Part shown: in pieces, positions 19,176-27,832 of the stretch | How positions within the stretch are numbered: position 1 is the first letter of the stretch | Layout: every line of letters begins with the position of its first letter | From: CAYSCS01 sp964429695 | GTDB lineage: Bacteria; Acidobacteriota; Aminicenantia; Aminicenantales; Aminicenantaceae | Assembly (NCBI GenBank): GCA_964429695.1 | Contig: CAYSCS010000063.1 | Span: 1 to 64,000 of the forward strand | DNA: 64,000 nucleotides | Direction: 5' to 3' | Notes under the pieces: generated by a model | Told to the model about the DNA's origin: nothing | Seen by the model: the letters and a program-made list of their open reading frames with translations, nothing else | The model's database searches: none | Program-made: the position numbers and the translations under genes

Positions 19176-20864
19176 TCATTTGATCTTGAAGTTGGCTCTT
19201 TTTTCGATGGTTTGGCTGGACACCAAGTCCGTGACCCGGGCGACCACGGTGTAGGTTCCGGGAACGAAATTCTTCAAATCGTACCTCGCCCCGCTATTCA
19301 AGAAGGACGCTTTCTGGCTTTCTCCGATGTGGACTTCTTGAGGTTTATCGATGGTTTCTAAAACCACGCCGTTTTTTTCGATCTGATGGATAATCCTCAG
19401 CTTGGCCATCTTTTCCTCGGGGCTGAAGGTTGGGGCATATATCTGATAGAAAAAGACCAGCTCCTGATTCTCCAAGTATTCGGCCGCGCTGTTGGGATTG
19501 ATCTCCAGGTTTCCGAAGGTGAAGGGATCTTCCTTGGTCAACTTGATCTCCACTTTCTCGGGCACCTTGAAACCCGATTGGGCCAATTTTTCGAGGGCCT
19601 GAATGTTTTTCGATTCCACCGCCGCTGTCTGCGATTCCTCGATGACGCGGATGCTTCGGGCCAGAATGATGTCGCTGAGGCCAAACGACTCGCCCGGAAT
19701 CTGGGGCACGGATATCTTCTTGTCTACGTGGCCGACCTTGTTGTCGGTTTCATCCCAGACCACGATGTGAAGGGAATATTCTCCGGGCTTGAGCGCCATC
19801 CGGTGCCTGTACTGATAATAATCGGTCAAACGCTTCCGATAAGTCGGCTCGCGGAGGTTCATCACCAGCCGCTCGCTCGATTGATAGATGGTCGTGCTCC
19901 CATCTTTGACTTCGATATGGAAATTGACAGTGCCGTTATACCGGTCGCCGTCTTTAACGAAGGCCACGTCTTTGCCGGCGACCTCGATGCTCAGGGGGAC
20001 CGTCGTCAGGTTGTCCTTTCCGTAGAGATATGTTTCGGTCATGACAAAGGGCATATCGTAGAGGGATTCTCTCGCCTCGACGATCCCTTTCAGCTTTCTC
20101 AAGCGGGCGCTCCGTTCCATTTCCTCAAAGACTTCGCCCCTCGATTTCGTCAGTTCCGCCAGCATTTGGAGTTGTTCCAACGGGTTCACGGGCAAATCTT
20201 TTCCCGTCGACCCCGGGACGAGGGTGTTTGGGTCTTCGTAGCCGACATCGCGGCTTCGCTCGATCGAGGTGTTTCTGAGCGCGTTGGCCAGGCTGGGATT
20301 GCTCACGAGTTGGTACTTGCCAGAATGATAGTAGTTGACAAAGATGAAATCGATCCGGCTCACCCGCGTCTTCAGCCCGGGGATGTACCTGTAGGTCCAG
20401 ACTTCTGAGGGGAATTCGGCAGTCGGACCATCGACGCCGAAAAGAAAGCCCCGCGCCCCTCCGGGATTTGACTCGAAGAAATCCGGCGGACCGAACATAA
20501 TGTAAACCCGGCCCCGGTCCGACCTCCAGCCGGCTGTTCCTTCAAAAAATTTCTTATTGGCATATTCAATCCGGCGATAGTGTTCTTCTCTGAATTCATT
20601 GAAAGGGGTGTCGGGAGTGGGGTCCCGTCGCTTCCAGAAACTTTCGATGAATTCCTCTCTCTGCCGGCTTGTCGTCAAGCTCTTAAAAACCTCTTTTTCA
20701 CTCTCGGAGATGATGTAGACGACTTCCTCCTCCAGCCATTTCTTGTGCTCTTTGGACATGTCGTCGTTCCCGGCCGGATATCCGGGTGCCTCGGCCAAAA
20801 GCGGAAGGCAAAAGAAGAGGGCGTTCAGGCCCATCCAGAAGACCGGGAATTTCGTCGTTTTCAT
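19176..20864 (-). CDS. GWxTD domain protein (longer copy)
   Basis: A 562-residue exported protein starting at the ATG at 20864, with GAGAGGGA upstream; 13 further upstream codons lack a site. Signal peptide to about residue 25 (LLAEAPG). The GWxTD core is canonical: FWKRRDPTPDTPFNEFREEH, then YANKKFFEGTAGWRSDRGRV and YIMFGPPD. Several Ig-like segments follow, including LKPGEYSLHIVVWDETDN and NFVPGTYTVVARVTDL at the C-terminus. It pairs with the shorter copy downstream. The function is unknown; an extracytoplasmic structural or secretion role is inferred from export and architecture. Confidence 0.87.
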   Translation of the reverse strand: MKTTKFPVFWMGLNALFFCLPLLAEAPGYPAGNDDMSKEHKKWLEEEVVYIISESEKEVFKSLTTSRQREEFIESFWKRRDPTPDTPFNEFREEHYRRIEYANKKFFEGTAGWRSDRGRVYIMFGPPDFFESNPGGARGFLFGVDGPTAEFPSEVWTYRYIPGLKTRVSRIDFIFVNYYHSGKYQLVSNPSLANALRNTSIERSRDVGYEDPNTLVPGSTGKDLPVNPLEQLQMLAELTKSRGEVFEEMERSARLRKLKGIVEARESLYDMPFVMTETYLYGKDNLTTVPLSIEVAGKDVAFVKDGDRYNGTVNFHIEVKDGSTTIYQSSERLVMNLREPTYRKRLTDYYQYRHRMALKPGEYSLHIVVWDETDNKVGHVDKKISVPQIPGESFGLSDIILARSIRVIEESQTAAVESKNIQALEKLAQSGFKVPEKVEIKLTKEDPFTFGNLEINPNSAAEYLENQELVFFYQIYAPTFSPEEKMAKLRIIHQIEKNGVVLETIDKPQEVHIGESQKASFLNSGARYDLKNFVPGTYTVVARVTDLVSSQTIEKRANFKIK

Positions 20865-20909
20865 GCTGTCCCTCTCTCTTGAAGTCGGCGGTTTGAGCTT
20901 CAATCAGGA

Positions 20910-21821
20910 CTACTTTTTCAAGAACTCGATCAATTGTTTGGCCACCGCGGCGTTGGGGTGGCCGGGCGCGAGCTCCAGGAATTTTTCCAGGTTTTTGACC
21001 GCCTCTTCCGTCTCGTTCTGGTTGACGAGGAGCATCCCGAGCTGATAATAGGCAGCCGCAAAGTCGGGTTTTATGGAGATAGCCTTGGAAAAGGCCTCCC
21101 GGGCCGCTGCATAGTCTTGAAGGTTCATCGAGCAGGCGCCCAGGTTAAAGAAAGCGTCCGGATCGTCAGGGCTTAATTCAGCCGCTTTTTTATAGAACGA
21201 CTTGGCCTTGTCGTATTCCTTTTTGACTCCGTAGAGCTCGCCCAGCATTTTGTTGGCGGTATAACTTTGCGGCTGGATTTCGAGCATTTTTGCGTAGGCG
21301 TCTATCGCCTCATCGTATTTTCCCATTTTCGTGTAGACCACACCGAGATTGTTTTTGTAAATCGGTTCGAACGGTTCCTTCTCGATGGCTCGAAGAAGAG
21401 CCTGGACAGAGTCTTCATACTTCCCCTCTTGATAGAATTGGAGTCCTTGCTTGTAATCATCCTCGCCGGGGGACTTGCCACCGACAAAGTATTGTCCTTT
21501 CTCCAATACGATGTCCACTTCTGTCACGACCTGCATGGCGACCCGTTTCTCTGTAGAAAAGGGGAGAAAACCGTCTTTTTCCGCTTTGATTCGGTAGTAA
21601 TCGGGAGCCAGTCCAATCTGAAAGTATTCCCCTTTTTTGTTCGTCTTCAGAACATATTTTACGGCTGAGTACTGGACTTGGCTGATGGTGACGGTCACGC
21701 CCTCCAGAGGATTCCCCTGCTTATCACTCACCACCCCGCGAACCGTTCCGGTGACGGTCCCTTGAGAAGGGAGAGCGAAAAGGAGGAGAAGGGCGGCTAG
21801 GTTCGTCGCTCTTGTTACCAT
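20910..21821 (-). CDS. Exported protein with carboxypeptidase-regulatory-like domain and TPR repeats
   Basis: A 303-residue protein: signal peptide (1-22), one carboxypeptidase-regulatory-like beta-sandwich (about 23-105; GVVSDKQGNPLEGVTVTIS), then four to five TPR repeats to the end (YDEAIDAYAKMLEIQPQS, YDKAKSFYKKAAELSPDD, YAAAREAFSKAISIKPDF). It is probably a periplasmic scaffold. It is the first gene of the GWxTD operon, 45 bases before the next start, with GAGGG before its ATG and a good promoter 45-75 bases upstream. Confidence 0.85.
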   Translation of the reverse strand: MVTRATNLAALLLLFALPSQGTVTGTVRGVVSDKQGNPLEGVTVTISQVQYSAVKYVLKTNKKGEYFQIGLAPDYYRIKAEKDGFLPFSTEKRVAMQVVTEVDIVLEKGQYFVGGKSPGEDDYKQGLQFYQEGKYEDSVQALLRAIEKEPFEPIYKNNLGVVYTKMGKYDEAIDAYAKMLEIQPQSYTANKMLGELYGVKKEYDKAKSFYKKAAELSPDDPDAFFNLGACSMNLQDYAAAREAFSKAISIKPDFAAAYYQLGMLLVNQNETEEAVKNLEKFLELAPGHPNAAVAKQLIEFLKK

Positions 21822-21865
21822 CTTCGTACCCTCGTTTTCCTTATTTAGGATTCAGGCTTCATTTT

Positions 21866-21895
21866 ATTATATTAGAAACGGCAGTTATTTTTCAA
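21866..21895 (-). promoter_or_regulatory. Sigma-70-type promoter of the GWxTD operon
   Basis: On the minus strand TTGAAA (21895-21890) and TATAAT (21871-21866) are 18 bases apart, about 45 bases before the ATG at 21821. The inverted-repeat element begins only 10 bases behind the -35 box. Confidence 0.6.
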
Positions 21896-21904
21896 ACCTA
21901 CGAG

Positions 21905-22128
21905 TTGCCTCATTTAAGATCTCTATGAAATGGATTCGTTGCCTCACGATAAAATCTACACGAAATCATCTTGCCATCTGGGTGATAGAACCCTTTAAAG
22001 ACAGAGATAGAGAGACTAAAAGGCAAGCTGTGGCGGCTACAAAGAAGAAAGAAAATTGTACAAGTTTTTGTATAGATTCTTACGTGAGGCACTGAATATG
22101 CTTTCATATAGATTTTCTCGTGAGGCAA
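21905..22128. repeat. Inverted-repeat element copy 2 (MITE-like)
   Basis: A 224-bp element beginning TTGCCTCA (21905-21912) and ending TGAGGCAA (22121-22128), with CTATGAAA / TTTCATATAG arms. A second pair is nested inside: TTGCCTCACG at 21939 and CGTGAGGCA ending at 22091. The word TTGCCTCA...ATCTATA...GAAA thus occurs four times, twice in each orientation, and the transcript could fold into a long hairpin. It is homologous to 145-496 but lacks about 130 bases of that copy's centre. Confidence 0.78.
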
Positions 22129-22254
22129 TAGGCTCCACAGAATCAATGCCTACTTAAAGCGACCTACATTCATTTTAATGAAGATTATTCATTTTTCGTT
22201 CAAAAGTCAGCAATTTCAGATTCTCTTGATCAAGATTTAATTAAAAATGAAAAA

Positions 22255-22335
22255 TTGCCTCACTTAAAACCAATACAAAATTAAGTCATTGGTTTACTAG
22301 AGAATCTACACGAAATTCTTTTTCCTTCTGGTGAG
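22255..22335. repeat. Partial third copy of the inverted-repeat element
   Basis: TTGCCTCACTTAAAA at 22255 and AATCTACACGAAATTC followed by CCTTCTGG near 22310-22335 match the left arm of copy 2. No right arm is visible. It looks like a decayed or solo arm. Confidence 0.5.
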
Positions 22336-22816
22336 TTTGTTCTCTAATTTTTAAAAATTTCTGAGTAGGAAAATATGCAAAGTTAAATATGAAAATTAGG
22401 GCGGGGAATTAAGAGAACATGGAGCGAGAAAAACTTAATCGCTTGTTGTGGTGGAGGCTCTTTCTTTTAGGAAATTTCGCGAAGAAGGGAAAATTAAAAG
22501 GATAGTTGATGAAGATAGTGAAGTGAAAGGAAAGAAATTATGAGGAAGAAATTAAGAAAATCCTGCAGTGAATATTTATAATAAATTGAAGCTTCTCTAA
22601 GAGGGTAAAAAGAGCAAGGAGTAAAAAGTTTCAGAGGGAATGAAACAGCAAGAAAGGTAGGATGGGGGGCTTTTGGGCAAATTTAGAAATGTAACCACCA
22701 TTGTATAAAATAGAGAAAATTCAATTTAATCAAAAGGCGTTATTTTCTTTAAAGGATGAATTTAATCCGCCGACCTTTTATAAGAAAGAGGAATGGTACC
22801 TATTTTAGAAATTTTC
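22336..22816. other. AT-rich gene-free stretch
   Basis: No open frame with a start, ribosome-binding site or recognisable product, and no RNA gene seen. It marks the change from the GC-richer minus-strand block to the AT-richer plus-strand block. Confidence 0.5.
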
Positions 22817-22843
22817 TTGACATTGTCTTTTTTTTCTTATAAA
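22817..22843 (+). promoter_or_regulatory. Sigma-70-type promoter of the FadL-family gene
   Basis: TTGACA at 22817-22822 is followed by TATAAA at 22838 (15-base gap), or by TAAATA at 22840 with a 17-base gap, about 80 bases before the ATG. Confidence 0.5.
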
Positions 22844-22926
22844 TAGTTTGAAAAGATTGAACTAAAATTCAATCTAATCACTAATCAGGTCAGAGGAGCC
22901 GATTTATTTTTGAGCGAGAGGTTAAA

Positions 22927-24285
22927 ATGAAGAAAACATTTTTAATCATCACCTTTATGAGCTTGATTTATCTTGGAGCAGGTTTCTTTCTCTATGGAGC
23001 TGGTTTTTTAATTTATGAACACGGAGCCGCAGCCATGGGGATGGGAGGAGCATTCGTGGCTATTGCCAATGATCCCAGCGCAGTTTTTCATAATCCTGCA
23101 GGCTTGGCATGGATTAAGGGCACAAGAATCTATGCGGGAACAACCCTAATCACTTCTAAAAGCTCCTTAAGCTTACCGAACTGGCCAGATTCTTCCTTTA
23201 GGGTGGTTGATCAGGAGAGCCAGATTTTTTACCCCTCTACATTTTACTTATCGCACTCCATAAGTGAAAAGATTGTAGCAGGCTTCGGATTTTTTTCTCC
23301 CTATGGTCTGGGTGCAAAGTGGCCTAAAGAGTATCCCTTAAAATACATCTCCATTTCCGATGAGATGAAGACATTTTTTTTCAATCCAGCCATTGCCTAT
23401 AAATTAAATGAAAGTTTTTCCTTAGGGTTTGGGTTGAGCTACATCTATTCTCAGTTGAGCTTTGAGCTTGTAGAGCATGAGGATATAAACCTTGCGCCCC
23501 TCGTGGGTCTTCCTTTTCCTGTTTATGCATCTGTGGACGTGCCCGTCACGCTCAAGGCGAGCGGATCTGGCTTCGGGTTGAATGCAGGTCTGATTTATAA
23601 GAAAGAAAAATTCTCGCTTGGCCTAAACTGGAGGAGCGGGTTCAAGATTAATTTTGAGGGAGACCTTGAACTTGCCAATGCTCAAGTAAAAATCCCGTCT
23701 CCTTATAATCAGCTGATAAACCCTCAACTCATCGCCGCCGTTATCCCTAAGGAAGGAAAAGCTTCGACTGAATTCAGTTTCCCTCACATCCTGGGTATAG
23801 GAGGTGCTTTTCAATTCTCTGAGAAATTGACTTTTTCAGCTGATATCCATTATGTCCTATGGAATGTGTTTGATAGTTATAAAGTTGAAATTGATGTTCC
23901 GTTCCCTGTTCCGGGTGTAGAGTTCAAGGATAAAGAAGTTAAAGAGGATTGGAAAAATTCTTTCATTTTCCGCACAGGGCTTGAATATTGGGTGAATGAG
24001 AAATTTGCCTTGAGAACTGGTCTTTTATATGATCAGACTCCTCAACCGCAGAGTACTATGGACCCTGTTCTCCCTGATGCCGATCGCTATGCTTTTACAG
24101 GTGGAATTGGTTACAAGAGTGGGAGTTTTATCCTTGATGTTGCGGTTCAATTTGAGAAATTTCTGGATAGAACAAGCCCTAACAGGTCGATTCCAGCTTA
24201 TCAAGTCATGGGTATCAACCTGGGTGAAGGCACTTATTCAACTACGGCATTTCTATTCGGAGTTAGCTTCGGCTACATTTTTTAG
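22927..24285 (+). CDS. Outer-membrane transport protein, OmpP1/FadL/TodX family
   Basis: A 452-residue protein with a signal peptide (about 1-24) and the family's N-terminal signature: GAAAMGMGGAFVAIANDPSA followed by VFHNPAGLAW. The rest alternates beta-strands of a 14-stranded barrel and ends in an aromatic residue (FGYIF). The family moves long-chain fatty acids and other hydrophobic compounds across the outer membrane. GAGAGG lies upstream of the ATG. A small conserved gene follows 29 bases later, in the same direction. Confidence 0.9.
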   Translation: MKKTFLIITFMSLIYLGAGFFLYGAGFLIYEHGAAAMGMGGAFVAIANDPSAVFHNPAGLAWIKGTRIYAGTTLITSKSSLSLPNWPDSSFRVVDQESQIFYPSTFYLSHSISEKIVAGFGFFSPYGLGAKWPKEYPLKYISISDEMKTFFFNPAIAYKLNESFSLGFGLSYIYSQLSFELVEHEDINLAPLVGLPFPVYASVDVPVTLKASGSGFGLNAGLIYKKEKFSLGLNWRSGFKINFEGDLELANAQVKIPSPYNQLINPQLIAAVIPKEGKASTEFSFPHILGIGGAFQFSEKLTFSADIHYVLWNVFDSYKVEIDVPFPVPGVEFKDKEVKEDWKNSFIFRTGLEYWVNEKFALRTGLLYDQTPQPQSTMDPVLPDADRYAFTGGIGYKSGSFILDVAVQFEKFLDRTSPNRSIPAYQVMGINLGEGTYSTTAFLFGVSFGYIF

Positions 24286-24314
24286 TAAATAAAATTTTTT
24301 TGGAGGTTATTTAA

Positions 24315-24512
24315 ATGCCATATCAATTCACAAACAGAAAGGGAGTTGCTTATTATCTTCATTACAGGGATGTAAACCTCAAGGGGGGTAGAAAACAGAG
24401 GATTTATTATTTCGCACGAGACATTAGGTCTGGCGCCCTTGACAGCATCCCTGAAGGCTATATGGTAATAGAGACTGAAAGAACCGGAATGCCAATCCTG
24501 AAAAAAAAATAA
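24315..24512 (+). CDS. Conserved small protein (65 aa)
   Basis: A basic 65-residue protein with the pattern MPYQFTNRKGVAYYLHYRDV, then GGRKQRIYYFARD and a C-terminus ending GMPILKKK. I recall very similar small proteins in other uncultured bacterial lineages, with no known function. A good site (TTGGAGG) precedes the ATG, and a terminator follows the gene. It may be a nucleic-acid or ribosome-associated protein given its basic, aromatic composition, but that is a guess. Confidence 0.75.
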   Translation: MPYQFTNRKGVAYYLHYRDVNLKGGRKQRIYYFARDIRSGALDSIPEGYMVIETERTGMPILKKK

Positions 24513-24539
24513 AGGATACGATTCAAAAAAGTACCATCT

Positions 24540-24576
24540 AAGGAAGCCCCGGGGGAGAAGGTTCTTCCTTTTTTTC
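24540..24576 (+). terminator. Rho-independent terminator
   Basis: AAGGAAG (24540-24546) pairs with CTTCCTT (24564-24570), followed directly by a T run. It closes the fadL-like/small-protein transcript. Confidence 0.7.
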
Positions 24577-24671
24577 AACTTTATAAACTTCAAAACTAAG
24601 ACTTTGATCATGAAGCTCAGGAGCTGAAAAGACTTGAGATTAAATTCTTAAGGGTGTCATCTCCTTATCTC

Positions 24672-24699
24672 TCATCTGTCCTTTTAAAAGGACAGATGA
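24672..24699. promoter_or_regulatory. Perfect 28-bp palindrome upstream of a sigma-54 promoter
   Basis: The palindrome reads TCATCTGTCCTTTT followed by its exact complement with no loop, and then AATTTTTA. It lies 35 bases before the -24 element. It could be a regulator site or a bidirectional terminator; the sequence alone does not decide. Confidence 0.5.
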
Positions 24700-24733
24700 A
24701 ATTTTTACCCTTCTTTTTCCTTGCTTCTTGATT

Positions 24734-24750
24734 TGGCACAATTTTTGCTT
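24734..24750 (+). promoter_or_regulatory. Sigma-54 (RpoN) promoter of the FecR/DUF6600 gene
   Basis: TGGCACAATTTTTGCTT has GG and GC exactly 10 bases apart and matches the consensus at nearly every position. Transcription would start near 24760, giving a very short leader containing the AAGGAGG site of the gene at 24776. Confidence 0.78.
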
Positions 24751-24775
24751 AACAATTTATGGTAAAGGAGGAGAG

Positions 24776-26824
24776 ATGAAAAAGATAAGCTTTTTCGCTT
24801 TATTTCTGGTCCTCTTTTCTTCATCCGTTTTCTCTTCTCCTCAAGGAGAATATTACAGTTCCAGTTATGCTCGAATGAGTTATGTCATGGGAGACGTTTA
24901 CATAGACAGAGCAGGAGGCTTAGGATATGAGGAGGGGACGGTTAACCTTGTCTTGGTTGAAGGAGATAAGCTCGGGACAAAGGAAGGAAGAGCAGAAATT
25001 CATTTTGGAAGGAAAAACTACCTTCGCCTTGACCATAACACCCAGATAGATTTCATCAAGCTTCCTAAAAAGGGCGATGAGAGTATAAGCCTTCATCTTC
25101 TAGCGGGGTCTATATATTTAAGCATCAATTTCTTGCCTCAAGAAAAAAACATCGAGGTTCACACTCCAGATGCCTCTTTTTATATTCTTGAAGAAGGGCT
25201 TTACAGGTTTGAGGTAAAGGAGAATGTTGCAACCGAAGCCCTTGTTTATGAAGGCTCCTTGGAGGCCTCCGGAGAGGAAAGTTCGTTACTCCTTGAGAAA
25301 GGGGAGAGAATCGTCACCTCGCAGGGACGTTTCATCTCCGAGCCTGAATATTTTTCTACTCGTCTTGAAGATAGTTTCGCTGAATGGAACAACTCACGAG
25401 AGAAACTTAATCCAAGAATAGTTTCTACTCATTACCTCCCTTCTGAACTGGAAGAATATGAGTATGAACTTGCGTCCAACGGACATTGGGTTTATGAGCG
25501 CCCCTATGGATATGTGTGGGTGCCATACGTTGACCATTATGTGTGGAGACCGTATTTCTATGGGAGATGGGTCTGGTACCCAATCATTGGATGGAATTGG
25601 GTTTCCTATGAGCCCTGGGGATGGTGTGTTTATCATTACGGAAGATGGCACTGGCGATTTGGGTTGGGATGGTACTGGATACCAACCTACAGGTGGGGAC
25701 CTGCTTGGGTATACTGGTATTGGGGGCCAGAATATATAGGCTGGTGCCCAATGAGTTATTATGGATACCCAGTGGTAATCATCAATAATTATTTCTATGA
25801 CAGGTATTATGACCGCTCCTACCCTGTGCATTCAAGGGCATTGACGATTATACGCAAGGATCAGCTCCATGATCGCAATATTTCAAGGGTGGCAATAAGC
25901 AACGAAAGGCTCTCCCATCTTGGTAAAATTTCGCTTTCTTTAGAGCAGCCAAGCTTAAGACCCCAGATAAACAAGCTTGAAATCTCAAATTCAGAAGGAG
26001 CAAGAGTACTTGCCCGCTCGAGAATTAGGAAAGTGGAGAAAATTTATCAACCAAATTCAAGAATAGAATCAACTTCTCCTTCAAGTTTCAGACAGAGGAG
26101 CTTTACTTCCCGCCTTACTTCAAGGAAAGAGGCTTTCCCAGAAAACACTTCTTACTCGATTAGACCCGAAAGCAGCTTGAAATCTCCGTTTTCTTCAAGA
26201 GTCATAACCAGAGAGAAGGTATCTTCTGAGAGCCGAAAGAAATTCGAGCCATCCAGAATCCCCTCCTTTGACTCAAATTCAACTTCAGGCTCCCAGTCAA
26301 CGATTAAAATTTATCCACGAAAAGAGTATACCTCCTCCAGACCTCAGAAAATGTCTTCTTTATCTAGAAGCTTCAACTCTGAAATAGATGTAAACTCTAA
26401 CCTTTTGAAATTCTATGAATCGAGGTACGAGATAAAAAAGCGGAGTTCCTCTCCTTCGCAAGGAGAATATTTTTCGAGATATCTTTATTCAAGTTCGAGA
26501 GCTTTCCCAAGTTTTAGTCGAGTTTTTTCTTCATCAGATAGAAGTTTGCGAGGTAGTGGTTCATTTGCCAAGGGAAATGAGTATATTTCCCCTTTTTCAA
26601 GGTCTTATTCGAGCTTTTTACCTTCACTAAGAAATTATTCTTTCTCCTCTCCCTCAAGGTCGTATTCTGGTTTTCAAAGTTCCACAAACTATTTCTCTCC
26701 TTTTTCAAAAGGAACTTATTCTTCTTCACGGAGCTATGTTTCTTCCTCTGGAACCAGTCGTTTTTCCTCCAGACCATCTTTTTCTTCTCATTCTTCTTTC
26801 TCGGGTAAAATTAGAAAGAAATAA
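24776..26824 (+). CDS. Exported FecR-like/DUF6600 protein with Ser-rich tail
   Basis: A 682-residue protein starting at the ATG at 24776 (AAAGGAGGAGAG just upstream). Signal peptide 1-21; a FecR-like region about 36-190 (VEGDKLGTKEGRAEIHFGRK); a Trp/Tyr-dense DUF6600 module about 237-330 (GHWVYERPYGYVWVP, GRWVWYPIIGWNWVSYEPWG, HYGRWHW); then a low-complexity tail from about residue 420 rich in Ser, Arg, Phe and Tyr. DUF6600 proteins are uncharacterised exported proteins. The tail suggests a surface-exposed or adhesive segment. It sits alone behind a sigma-54 promoter. Confidence 0.85.
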   Translation: MKKISFFALFLVLFSSSVFSSPQGEYYSSSYARMSYVMGDVYIDRAGGLGYEEGTVNLVLVEGDKLGTKEGRAEIHFGRKNYLRLDHNTQIDFIKLPKKGDESISLHLLAGSIYLSINFLPQEKNIEVHTPDASFYILEEGLYRFEVKENVATEALVYEGSLEASGEESSLLLEKGERIVTSQGRFISEPEYFSTRLEDSFAEWNNSREKLNPRIVSTHYLPSELEEYEYELASNGHWVYERPYGYVWVPYVDHYVWRPYFYGRWVWYPIIGWNWVSYEPWGWCVYHYGRWHWRFGLGWYWIPTYRWGPAWVYWYWGPEYIGWCPMSYYGYPVVIINNYFYDRYYDRSYPVHSRALTIIRKDQLHDRNISRVAISNERLSHLGKISLSLEQPSLRPQINKLEISNSEGARVLARSRIRKVEKIYQPNSRIESTSPSSFRQRSFTSRLTSRKEAFPENTSYSIRPESSLKSPFSSRVITREKVSSESRKKFEPSRIPSFDSNSTSGSQSTIKIYPRKEYTSSRPQKMSSLSRSFNSEIDVNSNLLKFYESRYEIKKRSSSPSQGEYFSRYLYSSSRAFPSFSRVFSSSDRSLRGSGSFAKGNEYISPFSRSYSSFLPSLRNYSFSSPSRSYSGFQSSTNYFSPFSKGTYSSSRSYVSSSGTSRFSSRPSFSSHSSFSGKIRKK

Positions 26825-26975
26825 GCCTTAAATGCTTAGTTCTTCTTCTTAATCAATTTTCTGCTTTACTTTTATCCCTTTCGATGATATAAATTATCCT
26901 CAATTTAAAAAAGAATTTCTTTATCGAAAGTTACCTGTTAGAAGATGATTTATTAAAGAATCGGAGGTAAGAATA

Positions 26976-27740
26976 ATGGGTATTAAAGAGAACGGTCAAG
27001 CAATAACCGTGTTTATTCTAGTGGCGATGCTTTTAGCTTCGGGAGTTACATGCTGCAAGAAGAAGGGAGCAGAAGGCCTGCCTGCTGAGGAAGGGACAAG
27101 AGCCATCGAGGAGGGCCTAATCGAGTTTGATGGGATGGTGAAAATGGTCCAAGGGAAATACATTTACATTCCCAAAGCAAGGGGGTTCGATGTTGTGGTC
27201 TATGGAGAGTTAGAATCTGGAGATACGGCTTCCCTGATAGATAAAGAGATAAGGGGAAAAGGACAATTCTCTCCTGAGAGACCTTCCCTTCTTGTGGCGA
27301 AGACAATCGACTTAAAACAGCCTGATGGGACTTGGAAGAATATCTTTACTGCAACTGGGGAGCCTCTTCTTGATGATTATCTTGACCTGAAGGCAAGAGA
27401 AGAGTTTGAGGTCTTGAAAAACCTTTCCTATGATAAAGCTGAAGGCTGGGAAGGAAAGGAGAGAGTGAAAGTGTTTGGTAAGTTAGAGAAAAAGGTCATC
27501 AAAGAAGGAGAGGTTGAAAAAGAGACTTACTCCATAGTTGTCCTTGATGAGAAAAACAAACAAGTGGGGAAGATTTTGATAGATAACTTTACGGATTTTG
27601 GGTTGTATTACATCAAGAAGCTTCGTCTTTTTGACACTTTTTGGTTTTACCTCAAAGTGAAGGAAACGGTGGATATCAAAGAGCGAAGAAAAACGCGGGA
27701 ATTGTTCCATGCAGATTGCCTCTTTGCAGGTCTCTTTTGA
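26976..27740 (+). CDS. Putative lipoprotein, unknown function
   Basis: A 254-residue protein with an N-terminal hydrophobic segment ending ASGVTCC, a plausible though atypical lipobox. The body is charged and beta-rich with a region resembling small OB-like binding folds (GKYIYIPKARGFDVVVYGEL), but I recognise no family. CGGAGG precedes the ATG. It is followed after 92 bases by another small exported protein in the same direction. Confidence 0.65.
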   Translation: MGIKENGQAITVFILVAMLLASGVTCCKKKGAEGLPAEEGTRAIEEGLIEFDGMVKMVQGKYIYIPKARGFDVVVYGELESGDTASLIDKEIRGKGQFSPERPSLLVAKTIDLKQPDGTWKNIFTATGEPLLDDYLDLKAREEFEVLKNLSYDKAEGWEGKERVKVFGKLEKKVIKEGEVEKETYSIVVLDEKNKQVGKILIDNFTDFGLYYIKKLRLFDTFWFYLKVKETVDIKERRKTRELFHADCLFAGLF

Positions 27741-27832
27741 CAGCTGTGATTTTTTTGATATTTCATCTGATAAAAAGGGATTATATTTCTTACTAAAAGG
27801 AAAAAACAAGAATAAAGCGTGAGAGAAAACAA

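Noticed and set aside
24282..24611. A 109-codon minus-strand frame over the small conserved gene
   Set aside because: Opposite a better-supported gene with a ribosome-binding site and family-like sequence; no start signal.
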